Positions 24,550-35,920 of a DNA stretch of 64,000 bases are shown here, piece after piece. The stretch spans positions 8,380,152 through 8,444,151 of the forward strand of contig OY783218.1 of assembly GCA_963678705.1 (NCBI GenBank), written 5' to 3'. Origin of the DNA: Panorpa germanica (taxonomy: Eukaryota; Arthropoda; Insecta; Mecoptera; Panorpidae). Numbering within the stretch: the first letter of the stretch is position 1; each line of letters starts with the position of its first letter. The position numbers were made by a program, and so were the translations under genes. Below the pieces are notes generated by a model that searched no databases, was not told the DNA's origin, and was given only the letters and a program-made list of their open reading frames with translations.

Positions 24550-24868
24550 TAGTACCCTACCAGGTTTAAAAATGAAATTCTATCAGCTTCCTGACTAAAA
24601 TCTTATCAGGTTTTCTCGGTAAGACTCTCGTGAGGCGTAGGGTAAAATTCGTTATTAGTATACAGTTGTGGTTTGTTGCTGTTACAGTGTTGAAGCTATA
24701 TACTTATTTAAGTTGTACTTAAAGTTTAAACAGAAATAACAAGGTGTGAGAAAGAGCATTGTACTAAATAAAATTGAATCTGATTATTTTCTTCGGGTTC
24801 GATGACGTCTCTCGAATAGTTTGAGAATTGACATTGAAATAGTGCTAACATATTAAAAAAATGTATGG

Positions 24869-25089
24869 TATAGTTCAAATTACGAGAGTTCGGCGGCGAC
24901 TCATACTTAGCATAAAACAAGTTGTAGTATATAAACTGCCGATATAACTAAAAAGCACTGACTCAATTATTTTTCTATAATGTATATAGAAACGAATAAG
25001 ATAAAATTCATTATCGTATTATAGATATACCGTTCTTATAACCTCTTTTAAGTATAAGTCGCCGCCGAACTATCGTGATTTGGACTATA
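24869..25089. mobile_element. Family D palindromic element
   Basis: 221 bp including flanking TA. The inverted ends are TAGTTCAAATTACGAGAG and CTATCGTGATTTGGACTA; just inside them lie TTCGGCGGCGACT and its complement. The size, the TA sites and the hairpin form fit a Tc1/mariner-type MITE. Confidence 0.8.
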
Positions 25090-26672
25090 ATTATAAGATT
25101 TCTCTTTTTATAATCGGTTGAAACAAGAGTGTTTTCTTATTTAGGCGGAAACGATCCTCGCAAAATATGAATAATATGTTCCGAAGCTAAAAAGAATAGA
25201 AAAGGCTTAATCTGAAGCCCGGAACTTTTCAAACAATCCCTATATATATTAGGAGCACATTTAATAATAAAAATTCTGTAACAATTACCTTTTTATCCAT
25301 AAAAGTACTTCTATTAATCAACCAAATTTATGTGACATATTTTTACAAAGGAAACGGTTGGTCATATAACGTATAGAGGATAGAACCATTGAAATCCAGC
25401 CCCAAACAGGACTACGCTCACTACACGTGTACTCGTATGTCATATTCCATGTGTACAGGACATAAACTAAGGCAAACACAATACGGAACAACAAAGCACG
25501 TGCTTTATACGTGGGCCCTAAATTAGTTACATCAGGAATTACGATTCCATGTCAGAGGGCGTTTAGAAAATAATATAAATAATATATCACAACTAAAGAA
25601 TTCGTTATTGTTTATAATATCATTGAAATTAATTGTATGGAAAGTGACAGTAGTAAAAGTGGCGGGAAATTTGAATAGAAAAAAAATGGCTATACGCATT
25701 CATTTAATTTGATGGATAAATATGGCGGTAAATATTAATATTCTTTAAAGAAGAGATGCACTAGTACGTTGTTGAATGTTCTTCATCTTTGTGTTTCTAT
25801 TTAAAGCCTCACCTTTGTATTTTTCCAATATAACAATCTATTGTTTGTAAATCCCGATTCTCACTCACTGAGTTTTATTGTTAATTTAAGTTGTTTTTTT
25901 TTATTATTATTTAAAGTTATTTTTCGCGTTATTAGAAAATTTGGCTATATCTTGTAGGAACAACCATTATTTTAAAATTTCAAATCATAAGTAGAAATCC
26001 AATGTGGAATCAAATACAGAATTCTAGTAAATGTGTTTTAAATGATGAGAGAGTTCACTGATAAGTAAAGTATTGCAGCGATCGTATAAAACGCTTTTAT
26101 TATGGGTGACTACATCTCTAATGCATAAACGATATGACAATTTATATAAGAAGTACCTTTACTTATTTATACGTACATAACAAACGATATTAAGAAATAT
26201 ACATATTTATGAATCAAGTGATTTATCTAATAACTGCTATAAAATGAAGTAAGATTTTTAGTAAGTATGTAGTTCTAACGTGAAACCACTTTACGATAGA
26301 TTTTCGGGCATAGATCGCAAGATAATTAAGTTGAGTTTTTTGAATTTTCTAAGCAAAGAATCTGAAAAAATTCTGGATTACTTCTTGAAGTGTCTACTAC
26401 ATGGTCCAGAAGTTGCCAAAGTCCAAAGTTTAAAACCGTTGGTAATAAAAATTCACAAATAGTGAAAAACGCGTAAAAACGGAATATTGTTAAAAATTCA
26501 TAACTTTAGAACAAGTAAACATTAAGAAAAACGGTTTTAGACATTTTTATTTTAGACTACAAGCTTTCGAAAGAATGTAGCGTCTTTGGCGTGGACTCCA
26601 AAAAGATGATTTATTTATTATTATCGCACCTGAAAGTGGCGAACATTTTACAGATTCAGGCATGTCATGTTG
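25090..26672 (+). other. Zinc-finger gene intron sequence
   Basis: AT-rich. The short open frame at 26280-26462 has no domain. Nothing supported. Confidence 0.5.
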
Positions 26673-26860
26673 AAATGCATTTCACGTCATACAAATATGG
26701 CCGACCATTTCTAGCGCTAAAACTACAATTCAAACTTTTAATTGCTATATCTCCGTCAACATTTAGATATTTAATAAAATAGACACGCCAATACACATTT
26801 ATTAACATCAATTTCAATCAACAATTGAAAAATCGACCAATAAAAAATAAGGACACAACC
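26673..26860 (+). mobile_element. Family A fragment (right end)
   Basis: Only the last 190 bases of family A are present, from AAATGCATTTCACGTCATAC through TAGCGCTA to a degraded end GGACACAACC. The rest is missing. It lies in the zinc-finger gene intron just before the C2H2 exon. Confidence 0.8.
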
Positions 26861-27038
26861 ATTGTTGATCAGTTACGCTAGAAACGTCTGAACAAGTTAT
26901 TCAAAACATATTCGCATCTTCATTTAAATCAACTAAACTTAACTCGTAAGAACTTGGCTTTATAGACAGACTAATCAATAAAACACTTAATTTATAGCAT
27001 TTACTATGATTCTTATTACTTATACTTGAATTATCCAG

Positions 27039-27274
27039 GTCCAAACCATCAAGACCAAGGAAACGCTAGTCTACTATGCGTGATATGTAAGGACAGCTTC
27101 TCCGACGCTTGGGATCTCATGGTGCATGCTCAGGCAGCTCATATGATGAACATATATGAACTAGGTGTTCCGAAAACAAACTCCGCTAACGGTGATGACG
27201 ATGCATTCAAGAACAACTCTCCCCGAGCGTCACAAACGTCGACTTCACCGAGATCTGGGTCACCCGATACTGAG
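27039..27274 (+). CDS. Zinc-finger gene exon: C2H2 finger
   Basis: 78 codons after a split Ser codon. The finger at 27077-27142 is C-x2-C-x12-H-x4-H (CVIC ... HAQAAH), followed by MMNIYELGVPK. It corresponds to the second BCL11 finger, which has the same AW and HAQ signature and the same 'IY' after the last His. The rest is Asp/Asn/Ser-rich with an SP-rich end (SPRASQTSTSPRSGSPDTE). The acceptor is TTATCCAG and the donor is GAG/GTATAA at 27274/27275. Confidence 0.92.
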
Positions 27275-27971
27275 GTATAACTCTTATTTTTTGCGATTGA
27301 TGTTCTATGCTTTTTTGATCATACTTTTTCTACTCTATTGAACTCTGCGCTGCCACCTTTAATGCAATGCATTGTGGGTACTGGTAATGATACGTTTGAC
27401 TCGGTGCATTACAACAAAAGGAGATTCTGATTTTGTTCGAATTTAATTTATTATCATATTTTTGGGTTCATTGAATTCATAATGCACATTTTCTTAACCT
27501 GTTATGGTAAGCGTAAAAATACTAGCATGGAAATCATTTTGAAAGCAGAATGTAATATATATATATAGTTTTAATTTTTATTAGTATTAACCATTGTTAA
27601 TACTCTTTTTTTGTCGGTCATCAAACTAGCTCAAATGGCTTACTTCTTTTTAATCTTCTTGTCAGTCCATCCGTGTGCAGCAGGTGAAGCGCTTCCACGT
27701 TGACATGGTGTATTTTCGTAATTTCTTCAGCTATTGTAGTTACTTTGAGATACCTACATATGTATATCGCTATTGTAAAGATAATGAAGTATTAAAGTGT
27801 AAGGATAAATCTATAAATCTATAGGTTCAAACTTTTAATAGTCAAGTTATAAGACAACGATAAAGCATCCTAAATATTGCAACTGAACCTTTTTAGGAAT
27901 TGATTTATACATGTTGCACAATTTAAAAATAAAATTACATTATAGATATTTTCATTTATTTCCAACTAGCT

Positions 27972-28123
27972 AATAGCCCAGTCATTATAGTAAGTTCACC
28001 TCGGAATTCGAGATACCCAGCTGTAAGTCTGTAAATACTTGTATTTTGACACTCTAAAGTTGTCTCAAAACCTACATATGGTAGGGTGCATCTTACCTAA
28101 TTTAAGCTTAAATGACTGGGCCA
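27972..28123. mobile_element. Short inverted-repeat element L
   Basis: Ends AATAGCCCAGTCATTATAG and CTTAAATGACTGGGCCAT are inverted repeats about 150 bp apart. It lies in the last visible intron of the zinc-finger gene. Confidence 0.6.
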
Positions 28124-29751
28124 TAAAGTGACCACGCTTCTCTTTGATTGAGAAAGTAAATTAAAGACACACACACACGTTTTCTAACGTGCATATTCGA
28201 ATGCAACATTGTGTCAAAATTTCAAGTCAACTGATCGATTACTTTTCGAATTTTGCGAACATACGCTGGCGGAATTTTTAAATATAAAGATTGATACATT
28301 TTCTATAGAAAAAATATTTGATACAGTATGCAGAATACGAAGACACAATTTTTATTCAAAATTTAACTAACTTTGTCTGTTATTTCTACTTGATAAAGGT
28401 GAAAATTAAATGAATGGTTCAAACAAGAAAATTTCTTTTTTGTTTAAATTTATAAAAAAATTAAAAAACGCGATTTATTTCTAAAAGCAACATAAATAGC
28501 AAGTCCGGATACATGCGAAAATAATTTAAAAATAATTTTCACTGGAATTACCTCATAACCTACGTATGGGGTGGATCTTTCGGGTGTTCCAAAGGTTCTA
28601 GGGGATCCAGGAGTTCTCCAGCTCCATTTGGTACTTACAAGTACTGGAACTGAGGTCGTTTTATAATAATGACGGGCAATAAAATGTTTATCGTGTATGT
28701 TATTAAAATTTTTTGATTATATTTTTACGACCGCGAAATGACGCATGAATGAATGGTGAGTGAGGAGTTGGGTGAGGGGATGACAACATGAATTTATTTC
28801 TTCACCCTGCTCACCTTGCAGTGATTACGTTATCTATTCCGCGTTTATAGAATGCATTACAGATAATATGATAATGTATCTTTATATTAAAAAGTATATA
28901 GCTTACTTTAGCAGCTTTAATTCTGTGTCTACGTTATGAGGGGGTGTGAGCAGGGGGTCACAAAACGAAATTTTAAAGTTAATAAAAAAAGATCAAAGTT
29001 AAATATACTTAACAAGTAATTTACAGCTTGTAGAAGTATAAAAGATTAAAGGAATAAAATAAATGAAATAATCTAAAAAAGAAGGTAATCTATTAGGAAA
29101 TGGATGTATATTTTCTGTAGTTTTCTGAAGTAGATAATTCTATTATCTTTCCTTGATATCTATCATAATGTGAAAATAATATCCTGTATTGATATTGCAC
29201 GTACATGAAATGAATAAACACGACAGTACATTGCAGCAATACCATTGCACTTGCACATACCTTGAATAAAGTATATATATCATACTGTTTTCTGCGTTAT
29301 ACCTCATTTGGGCAAATTGTGAAAACTAAGAAGAATAAAATAAAACTTTTACAACACCTGTGCTACATTTTTGTTAGTTAACTTTATTCTTGATAAAACT
29401 AGAATTGAAAAACCCATTTGAATGTTATAACTGTAGTTAACTGCAGTACATTTCACAACATTCCTTTTGGCCATCTTAGGTTCAAATCAGGTTCACAGGT
29501 TTAAATATTTTAAAAATAAAATAAGACAAGAATAATGGATTTCATTTAGGATGAGGCAAGGGTCATATAATAACGTTTAGGGTGAGACGAGGTTCACTTT
29601 ACTGTTTTGAGGATGAAAAGAGGGGCAATGATCCATTTTAGGATCAGGATAGGTTTAAAATGAAACTGAATCGGCAATTAGTACCCTAAACGGTTTCGTT
29701 TAGAAGTTATATTAATTTCAATTTCAATAATATGATTTTCTATAATTTCAG
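28124..29751 (+). other. Zinc-finger gene intron sequence
   Basis: No exon recognised. A repeat-like patch lies at 28545-28660 (ACCTACGTATGGGGTGGATC), weakly resembling part of element L (ACCTACATATGGTAGGGTGCATC). Confidence 0.45.
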
Positions 29752-30048
29752 GAACAAAATGGCGACCACACATCAGAGCATGAATTCGTGAACGGATCAC
29801 AGGAAATAGTAAATTCACCAGACTCACAAACCGACAGATCAGATACAGAGTTAGACAAAGAAGGAACAAATGGATCATCAGATGTTATGGAATTAGAACC
29901 AATCACACAATCCTGTGTAATGCGCGCACACATCCTGAGCGGGACGACTGAACCAATAGTCGTTGAGACTAATATCTTAACATCATCACCGACAGACGTA
30001 TGGAAATCGCCCCGCTTAAGCCCGAAAGTAAGGCATTCCCCATACTAG
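29752..30048 (+). CDS. Zinc-finger gene exon: acidic Ser/Thr-rich tail, last visible
   Basis: 98 codons then TAG, in phase with the previous exon. It opens EQNGDHTSEHEFVNGSQEIV and is rich in acidic and Ser/Thr residues, with the motif DVWKSPRLSPK near the end; no finger is present. A good donor lies at 30027/30028 (AAA/GTAAGG), in phase 0, six codons before the stop. The last residues VRHSPY may therefore be read-through of an intron, with the gene continuing downstream in a longer isoform. An AATAAA at 30348-30353 would serve the short form. Confidence 0.85.
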   Translation, partial: EQNGDHTSEHEFVNGSQEIVNSPDSQTDRSDTELDKEGTNGSSDVMELEPITQSCVMRAHILSGTTEPIVVETNILTSSPTDVWKSPRLSPKVRHSPY

Positions 30049-31331
30049 GCAAACTCACTGACTACGTGTTTAAGCAAATATTGTAAAACATTCATTTCGA
30101 ATTATCTATAAATAATGTAACATCAATAGGAAAGTAAATGGGAAATTATATTGATTTTGGAATTGGAAGGAATTGTTTTCGTTAAGCCTAGGTATACACT
30201 TATATTTTGTGGTAAGTTATAGGCGTTATATACGCGTATATAAAACTACCAACATAACTTTAAAATTATTACCTTATGAATTAACTTAATTGCCATCTTA
30301 CTTTTCTTTGATGTTTGCAAATGTAGTTTAAATATATGTATTTATAAAATAAATTGTATTTAATACGATAAATATACCGTTGGTATTTTCATGTCATTCT
30401 GTTATTGAATTAACGTTGTTGAATTTGTTATCGTGTTATATTTATGAAGGGCCGCAAAATTATTGTAATTGCATAATATTTGTAGCTGTCCTGTATAAAT
30501 ACTCTTACATTTTATAAGATTGCAGTTCTCAGAACACCGTAGTATTTTCGTAATGTAGGTGTACTTAATTATTAAGTTTTTTTTACAACCCAATTCAACT
30601 GTATGTTAGGGGGGTTTAAAGTCAGAAGGATAAAAAAAGCATATTTTCGATAAATTTTCGAAATGACGATACAGTTAATATGAAATTTTCTTATAAAAAA
30701 AGTGAAGAAATGAGGCATCTTCACAGACGTCACAAAAAAAGTAACATTGCGGTGCCACTCATAACTCATCACTGGATTTTTTTAATTCAAAAAACCAAAA
30801 TGATTTCATTAATTGATAAGTCTCTGCAAGTAACGCTTTTTCATGTAAAAAATCAGAAACTTTGTTATTTTAAAATACGTTAAAATAAAAAAATTAAAGA
30901 AAACTATACAGAGTTACCTCGGCATTTATGCAGAGAAAGAGTGTGCAAAATTTAAAAAGAATCGGTACAGTAGATTTTGAGCTAGAGAGCGCACCGACTC
31001 TGAAAAAGATATGTGTGAGAAAAACGCATTTAAAAATTTCAAAGTAAGACGAAACCAGAACAGAGAGGTGAAGACTTAAAACTCTATATACCCTCCTTAA
31101 ATATAACATAATTATAACACTTATAACAACAATTATGCGATTTAACACAGTTGATATGAATATCACTCGTAAATTATGTTGATGATTTTCATTCAAGTAT
31201 TTTATAGCCAATAATAAATTATAATAATTATTTAATAAAACTGAGTAATATGTATTTACATAAAGATTCTCTCTAAAATTGTCAAATTAATTAAAAGTCA
31301 ACAGTTAACTAGAAAACAACAAAACAATAAT
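30049..31331. other. Downstream flank of the zinc-finger gene
   Basis: AT-rich with only short chance frames (for example 30894-31211 on the minus strand). It may be the 3' UTR of the short isoform or the start of a further intron. Confidence 0.45.
30348..30353 (+). promoter_or_regulatory. Candidate polyadenylation signal for the short zinc-finger isoform
   Basis: AATAAA about 300 bases after the TAG at 30046-30048, on the gene's strand. Chance occurrence is likely in such AT-rich DNA. Confidence 0.3.
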
Positions 31332-31960
31332 GGGCTTGTGTTCTACGTCTTAATTTCTATAAAAGTGTACTATATATTGATAAAGTGGGTTACTAGAACC
31401 TCAAATGTTCAATTATTTTTTAATAACTCCTTATATGTTAAGAGATATTAACAATTAAAAAAGTCATTTTGTCTCTTTAATTATTAAAGGGATTCAACGT
31501 TGTACAGATTCCAAGTACATGTGACATCACAATCCTTGTGTAAGGTTACCAACCTTACAGCTCATAAATCTCTGCTGTATTTATATATCAAAATATCAAA
31601 TATTATTTACAGCTATTTCAAGGAACAATCAAATTTCAATACTATGTCTGCCTTAGCAGGGTTAAATAAAATAAAAACTTATTATTCTTTGATTTGACTT
31701 GATTATTTGACTACCAACAGCTATAAAACAATAACATTGCAGTGACCTACTAAACAAATAACTGACGTTAAAATGCATTTAACGTCATACAAATATAGCC
31801 GACCATTTCTAGCGCTAAAACTACAATTCAAACTTTTAATTGCTATATCTCCGTCAATATTTAGATATTCAATAAAATAGACACGCCAACACACATTTAT
31901 TAACATCAATTTCAATCAACAATTGAAAAATCGACCACTAAAAAATGAGGACACAAGCCC
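31332..31960 (+). mobile_element. Family A element, copy 6
   Basis: 629 bp with intact ends GGGCTTGTGTTC / GGACACAAGCCC, flanked by AAT/ATT. It lies 1.3 kb downstream of the last visible zinc-finger exon, in the same orientation as copy 5 and very similar to it. Confidence 0.88.
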
Positions 31961-33279
31961 ATTCTGTACAAATAATACACAATTATATTATCACAATATG
32001 AATCCATACCATTAGGATTCAACCAAAGTGAATAACAAAAGATAACGAAATATTTTTGGCATAATCTACAAATTGAAAATTTATCAATAAAGTTAAAAGA
32101 GTAATCAACAATTTCTTAGAATATTTTGAGGTTTAATTTATTTTTATAATTAGCACCATAAAATATAATTATATTTATTTATTCATTTAATTTAAACTAG
32201 TCATTGAAGTCAGAAACTGAAAAGATGCTGAATAAAAGTTAAACAATTAGTAACTAAATACATTACAATAAATCTTATTTTATTACCTGCACAATAACGT
32301 ATTGTACAGCTTTCTATCTCATGTCCAGGTTGAGTATCACATCGCTCAATAAGTTCGTAGGACAACGTTCAAGCAATGCTTGCAATGGCTTGACAAGTGT
32401 TATTCGGACCCGGTATTTTTCAAAAGATACAAATCAAATTTTTCCATTGCTTTGAAGAGTCACTGAGCTATATGTACCGATATCTCGAAAACAGTGACAC
32501 TTAACGTATCCTATAAGCTACTATCAGCTCGTTCATATTTTTTGTCTGTTGTTATATTAAACATTTCACATAAAATCAAGCCTACATCTTAATTGCGTCG
32601 TACTTTTCTCTGATTAATTGGAAAGTCTCTAATTAATAGAAAAATCATTAAGTTAATTATCTCCTTAATGAACAGAATTAATTTTTTATTGATACCATAA
32701 TATCATTTAATATTTATTAGTGAAATTAACTTAATTATACTCAGTATAATAAAATGACGTTGTAATTTAAAATAATTTATTTTACTGTCACCCTATTTAA
32801 TACTTCAAGGGTGGTTCATTTAATATGTTACGTAAGACGATGTCTTATGACTTATGAATAGAGCAGTTGCAGTGGAAGGTGTCGTATTCTTTCAGAAGTC
32901 TATAAGTGATAAAAACTAGCAAAGATTTCATGTTTTATATAGAACATCACAATTCTGAAACAGCACATCTTTTTTTTCAAATAGAGACTTTAAAAAATGT
33001 GTACAATATTTTAAATTTGATTAAGTAATATAAATATAAATTTAATAAAAAATTATTCTTATTAATTTATTATTAAAAATAAAATTAATATAAGTTTTAG
33101 ATATATTGTTATAAATAAATATATATCTCTTATTATAATATAATGTACTTATTGAATATATTAAATAAAAGCCTTTAGTGGCAAAAGTATGTACAAATAT
33201 TTGTAAATAAATATGTAAACATCCATTTTGTGTGTTTTTTTAACCTTAATACTCATTATTTTACGACGTTTATATTAGG
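31961..33279. other. Intergenic AT-rich stretch
   Basis: No gene or classified repeat seen. The region at 32990-33130 is almost pure A/T. Confidence 0.5.
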
Positions 33280-33465
33280 AGGGTGAATTTGATAGTTTAG
33301 TGACTTTTTGAGTTTTCCGCGCAGCTACAGTCATCTAATAATAGATCTATTGATAGAAAGTAGATATCCGCGCAAGGGATACCGCGATTGCGATTGAGTG
33401 TGAAGTCACCATGGCAAAAATTCATAAAGTGAGGTACAAACTGCTACCCATACTGCATATTTCTA

Positions 33466-33641
33466 GACTTAGACCTAGATCACACTACGATTGAAACCTC
33501 AGCGATTTTTTCTGGCGGCTGTGTAACACAAAGAAAATAAAAAACCTGTGGTGTGTGCATGCTCATATAATTCCATGTGTTACAAAACTACGCGGAAAAA
33601 ATCGCTGAGGTTTAAATCGCAGTGTGTTCAAGGCCTTAGTC
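33466..33641. mobile_element. Family J hairpin MITE
   Basis: 176 bp with arms GACTTAGACCTAGATCACAC and the complement of GTGTGTTCAAGGCCTTAGTC, continuing inward through AAACCTCAGCGATTTTTTC. The central loop holds GGTGTGTGCATGCTC. Confidence 0.7.
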
Positions 33642-33782
33642 ACCTGAAGAAATGGCTGTGTGGTACAAGATTTGTGTCTAACAAATAGATCATCACTGTA
33701 GTCACTGAAACAAACGCCTATTTTGACGACTTTGACAAAACCTATGACTTAAAAAGAATAAAGAAACTTAGAAAAACGTTAA

Positions 33783-34500
33783 GGAGGTACAGGACGTACC
33801 GTCAATGAAATAAGTTTATCTCTCTGTAATACGAAATGCAAAATACGAAGTACATGAAGGATGAGCAAATATTAGGACTGTATCTTTGAAAATGAATTTT
33901 TTAATTCCCTATTAAACTGCTATTTGCTAGTTAAAATGATTTTTTATGCATATTATCAAATTTATATTAATTCAATTTAAATTCAAATTAAATATTTTTA
34001 AAAAGGAATAATAAATTTGGCAACGCTGTAAATTTACGTGTGTTGACTCATGCGTGATTTGGTTCTTTGACCAATAAATTGTTATATTTTATATAACATT
34101 TATTCCGATTATGAATTTCCCGCTGAAATTGGCATTTGCAACGTTGCCGGCTTATAACCTATATTTACTGTTTCTTAAAGGTTTTATTTAAATATTTTCG
34201 TAAATAGGTATCCTTTTGATAATTTTATTTTTGCAATAGTTACAGAAAAGATTATTTTATATACACATAGTTTTTGAAAGCCGTGTCACCATTTTTTTAT
34301 AGTTAAAAGTTATATTATGTGGTGAAATTGAGCTAAAAATTATGATTTGTATGGAAAATGACTATTTTTAATCATGTATAAAAAGAAAACTATGAACCCT
34401 AGGTCTCTAAAATTTTGAGACAGCATGTATTTTCACTATTTGTATAGACCCTCCAAATTTCACAACGTTTTCATCATTTACGTTAACGTCCTGTACTTCT
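33783..34500. mobile_element. Family K element with TTAA target duplication
   Basis: 718 bp flanked by TTAA at 33779-33782 and 34501-34504. Inverted tips read GGAGGTACAGGACGT and AGAAGTACAGGACGT (complement of the right end). TTAA duplication points to a piggyBac- or Kolobok-type mobiliser. Non-coding. A diverged relative is at 3955-4500. Confidence 0.7.
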
Positions 34501-34573
34501 TTAAAGGAGACCATATTGAGAAATAAAGTGCATTTTCAAAAAAAAATAGTCACTGAATTATTAAACTACCCTT

Positions 34574-35350
34574 GTAAATCAAGACAATTTTTATGTAAGC
34601 AGTAATGTAGATTTAATTTTTCACCAATTTAAAAAAAAAACCGTATCACTGTAATTATAATTGCAATCCGGCATGCCGCTGGGTCAAAACGATAACCAAT
34701 TTATTACGCGAGTACGTGTGGAGCCATTAAATTAACTAAATTACACGTTATTTTAACGAAGTGTGACAAAGAAGCGATATTAGCGACACCAACGACGAGA
34801 ACATTAACCATTCAAAGTGTTTTTATTGCTTTGTTGTAATTAATATTTATATAACGGTTGTCGACGCCGGGAACGCCGCAACATAGATAACACGACTTAC
34901 ACAAATATTTAAATTTCATTTTAACGGAAAACATACATTATTATGTAAGGAAATGTTGTATCTGTTGGAAATTAGTTTTCATGGTTATGACTGGCACGTA
35001 TTAAATATTTAAATATAAAGCGAAAATTAGAATGAAAAACGTATATTATAAATTAGAAAAATAGTATAATTTTATCAATTTTTAATTAAAATGATTCATG
35101 ATGTGATTAAATTATATTTATGTTTATTTTACGGCAATAAAAAGTAACCTCTTTAGGCGCGGTTTCCCTTTATAGTGTGAGAAAATGATTGAATTTTATC
35201 TTTGGTGATATTTTATTCATTTTACAAGTGCCATTTCGAATATAAAATGTGTGTAAAACCCAAATATTTGATTGTGCACAGAAGTTTTGAAATGGTCGTG
35301 ATAAAGTGGAAAATTAGAACCATAAACGCCATTAGTGTCAATGGGGATAA
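34574..35350. other. Intergenic stretch with a mixed-composition patch
   Basis: No open frame. A patch at about 34660-34900 is GC-richer (GCAATCCGGCATGCCGCTGG) and unassigned. Confidence 0.45.
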
Positions 35351-35920
35351 GGCCTGTCGCACACTGCAAGCGTGTTTAAGCGAATTTTGATCGGACGTAT
35401 ACGCGCTACTACGCTTTACCTATCCGAACCTTGTAAATGCAATCAGCCGTCTCAGACTGGAAGGAAATGCAATAGTTTCTTTCATAACATTGGTGTACCC
35501 AGTAAACAATTTGGTGAAGTGTCCTATTTGGTGAAGTTCGAGTCACTCGTACAATTCTATTCTAACACTTTACAAGTTCTCTACCTGTCACAGATTTTGT
35601 GTTAGTTTTTCATAATAATATTCTTTCTTTTTCCAACATCATTCATTAAGTATTTCTGTTTCTTTCCCACATGGGTATATTTTTATTATCCGGTCATAAA
35701 TCATAAACCTACTCCGCTTTTAATTCAGCAGTGAACCGTCGTTGCAATGTCTGTAGCTCATAAAAAGGACCTTTCCTTTGAACGACTGAATAGAAAACGA
35801 ACACGTTCCAGACAAAAAATTCATGATACGTAATAAAAATTAAGTAGAATTTACTCCAAAATGTTTACTGGGTATCGATAAAAAATAAATAAAAGTTTCT
35901 TCTCATGATAAAGGATCAAA
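35351..35920. mobile_element. Family E element, copy 3, right end missing, carrying a C element
   Basis: Starts GGCCTGTCGCACACTGCAAG after TAA and matches copy 2 on both sides of the C element at 35498-35872. Homology stops after TCTTCTCATGATAAA and the right terminal repeat is missing. Confidence 0.75.
35498..35872. mobile_element. Family C element inserted in a family E element
   Basis: 375 bp with inverted ends CCCAGTAAACAATTTGG and CCAAAATGTTTACTGGG. It splits family E copy 3 at GGTGTA/TATCGATAAA. The uninterrupted E copy near 62630 reads GGTGTATCGATAAAA, so the flanking TA at 35496-35497 and 35873-35874 is a 2-bp target duplication. Confidence 0.85.

Larger units (their letters stand above)
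15551..30048 (+). other. BCL11-like zinc-finger gene, visible exon span
   Basis: Five proposed exons (15551-15632, 19985-20148, 21307-21441, 27039-27274, 29752-30048) splice in compatible phase. The product is a probable nuclear DNA-binding regulator: a Pro/basic region, a C2HC finger, a C2H2 finger and an acidic Ser/Thr tail. The pair 'DILICGNC...HKKSYC' and 'CVIC...AWDLMVHAQAAH' resembles the N-terminal two fingers of BCL11A/B and Drosophila CG9650; the spacing and the 'AW.L..HAQ..H...IY' signature support this. The C-terminal finger cluster of BCL11 is not in the window. Another related zinc-finger family cannot be excluded, so no symbol is given. Introns carry A, B, C and D elements. Confidence 0.8.
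33280..34573. mobile_element. Large inverted-repeat unit M containing J and K
   Basis: The outer ends AGGGTGAATTTGATAGTTTA and (complement) AGGGTAGTTTAATAATTCAG both lead into AGTGACT. Inside lie hairpin J (33466-33641) and TTAA-flanked element K (33783-34500). About 400 bp of other sequence remains. No coding frame was found. It may be an old element with later insertions. Confidence 0.55.

Noticed and set aside
31500-31915. Open frames at 31500-31697 (+) and 31721-31915 (-), and similar ones at 26591-26782
   Set aside because: They lie inside family A sequences and are broken differently in other copies, so they are not element proteins.
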